The notes beneath the pieces are model-generated. The model did no database searches. It was not told the DNA's origin and saw only the letters and a list, made by a program, of their open reading frames with translations. From Plutella xylostella (taxonomy: Eukaryota; Arthropoda; Insecta; Lepidoptera; Plutellidae): a stretch of DNA of 64,000 nucleotides. Each line of letters starts with the position of its first letter. Within the stretch, counting starts at the first letter, position 1. The position numbers and the translations under genes were made by a program. Location: NCBI RefSeq assembly GCF_932276165.1, contig NC_064010.1:5921001-5985000 (forward strand), given 5' to 3'. Positions 61,243 through 64,000 of this stretch are shown here, one piece after another.

Positions 61243-63999
61243 TTAATAGAACCTGTAGCAGGCCAATTGTGTCCCGTCGGTATACCTGGATGATTTTCTC
61301 ACAGGTGTCGAATTGACCTTGCGGGTGGCCTTGGTTACTGCTACAAATTCCATGAATGCGTTATACATGTGATCTTGTGGCCCGTGGGCCGATATAAACC
61401 TTGGGGGTTCCACTTGTCCCTCGTCTGCGCGAGTGCGCGGTGGACTACGTGGTTCCGAACTTTGACGCGGAGTGGGTTCCATGAAGTCCTCCACAGCCTT
61501 CTCCGCCGACCTAGTTCTTCCAAGCCTGGTTAGCTTTTTGGATATTATATTCGGGATCGCCTGGAATGCTCTGCCCAGTGTCGCGAGCATCGACGAGGTG
61601 GCGTTTGCGTCGACGGACTTAGAACTCCGAGCCGCTTCTTTCTCCGATTCTACCCGTAACTGGAGACGTTCTGACCCCGATATCTCCGGGTTCGAAACGG
61701 GATGGTCCAAGTGATCGGTGGGGACTCGTGGTGCACCGTGACCGTGGTGTTGGGTCAAAAGGTAACTTAGGCTCTGGCCCCTGTCCTCGTAAACCACGAT
61801 TTCGTGGTGTTTTGACGCCAGGAGTACTCCCTCGTAATCCTTTGTTTCCCCTTTAAAGTAGGCCACGGTCATGGCGTCCACGCTGATCTTCCGAGGAGCG
61901 GTCTCAGGTGTGGCCCGGTTGCCTATACGCGTCAGCACATTGCACATCTGTTCGAACTCGGTGGCGTCTGTGCAAAGATCGCCCGCGCAGAACAGTACGA
62001 TGACCTTGTTGTCCTTTCGCACCAGTCTGCACGTGACATCTTCGACTTCCACCTTTGGTAGTTGATCGAACACTTTGCGGCGCATTGTGATCTTTTTAGT
62101 GCTGCCGTTTACAAGTGCCCCTAGGCCTGGTGATATTGTGACACTGTTTTTGGCCAAAGCATTGCAAAACGCTATCCCTAGACATTCGGTGTTGTTGTCC
62201 ATGAACAGCGCCGTGCCTCTCAGCCGTATTCCAGGGCGACCCGTATGTGCCAGAGACAGGAGGTCCAGCTTCTGAGTTGCGCGTTTTAGAGCGAAGGGCT
62301 TCTGTGTTGTGTTTTGTGTTGGTGTTGGTGTTGGTGTTGGTGTTGTGGTGTGATCGGGTGTGGGTGTTGGTTTGTTTAGAGTGCTGTTGCGTCTAGAAGA
62401 TATTTCAGCAACATATCCCATGAAGTCCAGCAGGTATTGTCTGGACTTTTTGCACTCTAAAGCTATGTGTAGTGTGTGATGAGTCAATTTGGTGTTTATT
62501 AAATATTCTAAGTCCTGGCGTCTCAGCTGGAAGCGGGGGCACTCGAGCAGAAGATGTAACACCGACTCATTTACGGTGGCATCGCACTCGCACCCGGGGT
62601 GCTGTTTTAGGTTAAACCTGTGAAGGTATTCCCCGAAACCCCCGTGGCCCGTCAGGATTTGAGTCTGGAAGTGGTTCGGTTTTGCCTCCCTGATGATACG
62701 GTACGCTTTATCAACGTCCGGGAGGAACATTTTTGTGATTGAACCAGTTTCAGAACTGTCGTATCGATCCTGCCATTTCTGAACAGTTTCGCTCCGGATT
62801 GTTTTCCTGACGTATGAGAGTGGTACCTCCGCATAGTCTGGTTGCGATGGTGTTTTTGAGGATGCTGCCTTTGCCAGTTCGTCTGCTCTTTCGTTACCCG
62901 GTGTACCGACGTGGGCCCTGAGCCAGAATAGCCGAACTTGTCTTCCATCTTCTGCGATCCGAGCCATATCCTCTTTTATTATTTTGGCCAGAGGGTGTGA
63001 CAGTTTCGGATTGTTGAGTAGTTCTAGCGAAGATCTGGAGTCGCTTAGAATGTTTGCTACTGATACCTTACTGTCCTTTACCTTCCTGACTGCCTTATGG
63101 AGTGCATAAAGCTCGGATTGGAAAACCGTGCATGTTTTATCGAGGCTGAACAGTTCGTTCGAGGTCTCTCTTCCATCCTCCCACCATGTGAGGGCGGCGC
63201 CAACTTTCCCATCCATTTTACTACCATCTGTGTAGATTTGTGGTCCGGTAATATGGAGGGTTGCTATAGTGTCGCTGTCCATGTTCTCCAGGAGCTCGTA
63301 CTCGGTAGTTATTTGGGTAGCAGGATGCGGGAAGTCTACAAACTTCACTTTCTGCTCGAGCTGTCGTCCCGGAGGTAGGAAGGTGGTTGATAGTCCCCGC
63401 TTGGCCTCGTACATTGCGGCATTCTCTTGTATGCGCAGGTCCAATGGTAACGTCCCCGATAGCGCCAGCACCGATGTCAACGATGCTGTTCTATATGCCT
63501 TGCAGATTTTCTGAGCAAAGCAGCGCTGTATTGCTTCCAGCTGTTTTTTATTTGTTTGTAGTTTAGTGGCTTCTGACCAGGCGCATGAGCCGTAGGTGAT
63601 AATTGGCTCAATCACCGCGACGTATATGGTCCTTATAATTTCTCCATTCAGTCCCCAAGTAACCTTGGCCGCACACGCTAGTTGTTTGTAAATATTTGAG
63701 GCTTTTTTACATACTGCCTTCACGTGTGCGTTGAAATTGAGGTTCTTGTCGATGGTGAGCCCTAGGATTTTTATTTCGTCAACAATGGCTAGCGTTTTAC
63801 CGGACATTTGTATGGCGGGGGGGTCGAACTTTAGTTTCCTAGTTAGCAGCATAACATTGGTCTTATGTGCTGCAAAGTTCAGTTTGTTGTTTTCCCCCCA
63901 TTCGGTCACTTTTGCCAGCACACTGTTGGCGGTTTCCTCCATTTGGGCTATGGACTTTCCAGAGAAGATCAGGACACCGTCATCCGCGAAGGCTTGGCA
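61243..63999 (-). CDS. LINE ORF2 C-terminal part: RT, RNase H, linker and unassigned domain
   Basis: The frame is open to the window edge, where the catalytic FADD box is just visible (about 63990). Counting from the internal Met at 63942, the RT thumb covers ~1-200 (KLNFAAHKTNVMLLTRKLKF). RNase H is at ~234-365 (IYTDGSKMDGKVGAAL, LSDSRSSLELL, HVGTPGNERADELA), and a Cys/His knuckle CECDATVNESVLHLLLEC at ~449. A Thr-Pro repeat (TPTPTPTPT) follows at ~524-545. The remaining ~350 residues are not recognised; they include RPGIRLRGTALFMDNNTECL and ISVDAMTVAYFKGETKDYEG, and a Ser/Arg/Pro-rich patch. The stop at 61243 lies just inside the overlap with the helicase frame, and probably results from a frameshift in a once continuous polyprotein. 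Confidence 0.85.
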   Translation of the reverse strand, partial: CQAFADDGVLIFSGKSIAQMEETANSVLAKVTEWGENNKLNFAAHKTNVMLLTRKLKFDPPAIQMSGKTLAIVDEIKILGLTIDKNLNFNAHVKAVCKKASNIYKQLACAAKVTWGLNGEIIRTIYVAVIEPIITYGSCAWSEATKLQTNKKQLEAIQRCFAQKICKAYRTASLTSVLALSGTLPLDLRIQENAAMYEAKRGLSTTFLPPGRQLEQKVKFVDFPHPATQITTEYELLENMDSDTIATLHITGPQIYTDGSKMDGKVGAALTWWEDGRETSNELFSLDKTCTVFQSELYALHKAVRKVKDSKVSVANILSDSRSSLELLNNPKLSHPLAKIIKEDMARIAEDGRQVRLFWLRAHVGTPGNERADELAKAASSKTPSQPDYAEVPLSYVRKTIRSETVQKWQDRYDSSETGSITKMFLPDVDKAYRIIREAKPNHFQTQILTGHGGFGEYLHRFNLKQHPGCECDATVNESVLHLLLECPRFQLRRQDLEYLINTKLTHHTLHIALECKKSRQYLLDFMGYVAEISSRRNSTLNKPTPTPDHTTTPTPTPTPTQNTTQKPFALKRATQKLDLLSLAHTGRPGIRLRGTALFMDNNTECLGIAFCNALAKNSVTISPGLGALVNGSTKKITMRRKVFDQLPKVEVEDVTCRLVRKDNKVIVLFCAGDLCTDATEFEQMCNVLTRIGNRATPETAPRKISVDAMTVAYFKGETKDYEGVLLASKHHEIVVYEDRGQSLSYLLTQHHGHGAPRVPTDHLDHPVSNPEISGSERLQLRVESEKEAARSSKSVDANATSSMLATLGRAFQAIPNIISKKLTRLGRTRSAEKAVEDFMEPTPRQSSEPRSPPRTRADEGQVEPPRFISAHGPQDHMYNAFMEFVAVTKATRKVNSTPVRKSSRYTDGTQLACYRFY
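62305..62375 (-). repeat. GGTGTT minisatellite encoding the Thr-Pro linker
   Basis: GTGTTGGTGTTGGTGTTGGT on the plus strand, with diverged copies to 62375, translates on the minus strand as TPTPTPTPT plus related Thr/Pro/His text. It separates the LINE-type C-terminal knuckle from the unassigned region. Confidence 0.8.
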
Positions 64000-64000
64000 G

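Larger units (their letters stand above)
58798..64000 (-). mobile_element. R1-type LINE carrying an SF1 helicase (5' part beyond window)
   Basis: From right to left: RT end with FADD box at the window edge, RNase H, CCHC knuckle, Thr-Pro linker, an unassigned ~350-residue region, SF1 helicase, a 1.17-kb AT-rich 3' UTR and a poly(A) tail (plus-strand T run about 58798-58820) joined to (TTAGG)n. The RT/RNase H part is clearly related to the LINE at 50739-57636 (for example YTDGSK.DGKVGAAL in both). It lacks the three-way-junction motif. Confidence 0.85.

Overview
The window looks like genomic DNA of a moth or butterfly (Lepidoptera). It holds perfect (TTAGG)n telomeric repeats, BEL, Gypsy and Copia LTR elements, R1-, RTE-, CR1- and REL-type LINEs, tRNA-derived SINEs with GGTTCGATTCCC boxes, CATCAT-tailed repeats and many AT-rich inverted-repeat elements. 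No rRNA, CRISPR array, bacterial operon or functional tRNA was seen. Only one cellular gene can be read with confidence.

Layout. 1-2.1 kb: a broken CR1/jockey-type LINE on the + strand. 2.2-9.0 kb: a BEL/Pao retrotransposon with an intact 1784-residue Gag-Pol, a candidate 3' LTR and no recognisable 5' LTR; two tandem CCCGGGAATTCCCGGG-bearing repeats sit where the 5' LTR should be. 9.1-39.8 kb (minus strand): ten consecutive, phase-compatible exons of an ABCB full transporter (P-glycoprotein type), from the ATG to just past the Walker A motif of the first nucleotide-binding domain. The rest of the gene must lie beyond the BEL/LINE block, outside the window. Intron 1 is about 23 kb and holds a young complete Gypsy element (22151-26709, identical LTRs, 5-bp duplication), a 1-kb near-perfect palindrome, a hAT-type MITE with an 8-bp duplication, and several copies of one ~140-bp MITE family. 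40-47.7 kb: an intergenic patchwork of nested DNA elements, SINEs and LINE fragments. 47.3-50.7 kb: an RTE-type LINE interrupted by a Copia element that has a large in-frame internal deletion.

50.7-64 kb is a telomere-like domain. Three LINE copies, all on the minus strand, are each joined through their poly(A) tail to (TTAGG)n. The first (R1-type, ~6.9 kb) appears full length. The second is a ~0.7 kb 3' fragment. The third runs off the right edge. In the third, the region downstream of RT and RNase H carries a Thr-Pro repeat linker, an unrecognised ~350-residue segment, and then a complete superfamily 1 helicase of the type found in plus-strand RNA virus replicases (virga/tobamo-like). This is the most striking content of the window. 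I recall a published report of insect R1 LINEs with such a helicase, so the general phenomenon is probably known; this copy, its middle segment and its telomeric-repeat setting deserve attention. The 3' UTRs of the first two LINEs share a compact motif that can fold into a three-way junction, with compensatory changes in one hairpin.

How parts work together: the ABC gene is a host for insertions, and three of its exons have intron-side repeats that duplicate the 3' splice site, creating strings of decoy acceptors. The LTR elements are self-contained replication units; the Copia has lost most of integrase and RT and would need helper proteins. The R1-type LINEs seem to target or tolerate (TTAGG)n arrays.
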